From Candidatus Woesearchaeota archaeon UBA119 (lineage in GTDB: Archaea > Nanobdellota > Nanobdellia > Woesearchaeales > UBA119), in contig DAWM01000011.1 in the NCBI GenBank assembly GCA_002505945.1, positions 32,313-37,345 on the forward strand: a DNA stretch of 5,033 bases. Direction: 5' to 3'. Positions 4,878 to 5,033 of the stretch are shown piece by piece (the stretch's first letter is position 1; every line of letters begins with the position of its first letter). The position numbers and the translations under genes are program-made. The notes beneath the pieces are model-generated. The model was not told the DNA's origin. It searched no databases and saw nothing but the letters and a program-made list of their open reading frames with translations.

Positions 4878-4885
4878 GGATGATT
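4878..4885 (+). promoter_or_regulatory. Shine-Dalgarno-like site for L6
   Basis: GGATGATT contains GATGAT, one mismatch from GGTGAT, 4 nt before ATG 4889. That is the same spacing as at S14 and L5, so it favours 4889 over the in-frame ATG 4880. Confidence 0.45.
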
Positions 4886-4888
4886 AAG

Positions 4889-5033
4889 ATGAAATTGAAA
4901 ATTATTGAAAAGGAAATTCCTATCCCTAAAGGAGTAGAGGTTAAGGTAGATTATCATACTTTAGGGGTCAAAGGAGAGAAAGGGCAGTTGCAGAGAACCT
5001 TTTATTATCCAAGGATGTCTATGAAGGTTGCCG
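4889..5033 (+). CDS. rpl6: 50S ribosomal protein L6 (uL6), N-terminal part, partial at 3' end
   Basis: The frame is open from ATG 4889 to the window edge, giving 48 residues. The sequence IEKEIPIPKGVEVKV followed by HTLGVKGEKGQLQRTF matches the start of archaeal L6, where EIxIPxGVxVxV leads into the VxVKGPKGxLxR beta strands. L6 binds 23S rRNA near the sarcin-ricin loop and the factor-binding site. The place directly after S8 is the canonical spc order. ATG 4880 is in frame and would add three residues (MIK). I prefer 4889 because of GATGAT at the regular 4-nt spacing. The C-terminal repeat of the L6 fold is beyond the window. Confidence 0.92.
   Translation, partial: MKLKIIEKEIPIPKGVEVKVDYHTLGVKGEKGQLQRTFYYPRMSMKVA

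Overview
The window is a stretch of an archaeal ribosomal-protein operon, the S10/spc region. Every convincing gene lies on the + strand. The gene order is S3 (3' end), L29, aIF1/SUI1, RNase P subunit P29 (Rnp1), S17, L14, L24, S4e, L5, S14, S8, L6 (5' end). Three genes mark it as archaeal rather than bacterial. S4e has no bacterial equivalent in this position, and the aIF1 plus RNase P P29 pair sits between L29 and S17. The S17, S8, L5 and L14 proteins are also of archaeal/eukaryotic type. Start codons are preceded by GGTGA(T)-like Shine-Dalgarno sites, as expected for an archaeal 16S 3' end. TAA, TGA and TAG are all used as stops, so the standard code fits.

The base composition is moderately A+T-rich and Arg is mostly AGA/AGG. 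The N-terminally extended S14, the low-complexity tails on several ribosomal proteins and the tight packing would suit a small-genome (DPANN-type) archaeon, possibly near Woesearchaeota/Pacearchaeota. That placement rests on memory of family sequences and is weak.

Layout: 1-394 is the C-terminal part of S3 with an acidic tail. 387-904 holds L29 and aIF1, packed with 8-nt and 4-nt overlaps. About 861-1211 is RNase P P29, whose start lies inside aIF1. 1257-2019 holds S17 and L14. 2056-2715 is L24 with a Lys/Ser-rich tail of about 98 residues. 2718-3440 is S4e, overlapping L5 by 8 nt. 3433-4215 is L5 with an extra N-terminal region of about 93 residues. 4226-4858 holds S14 and S8. 4889 to the end is the start of L6. 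No intergenic gap exceeds about 40 nt, and I see no RNA genes, mobile elements, CRISPR arrays or convincing terminators. The genes read as one polycistronic unit that makes ribosomal subunit proteins together with an initiation factor and a tRNA-processing subunit.

I found no new biological system. The most notable features are the long disordered, charged extensions on three proteins in the operon (S3 C-terminal, L24 C-terminal, L5 N-terminal), which share short motifs, and the unusual start of the RNase P gene.
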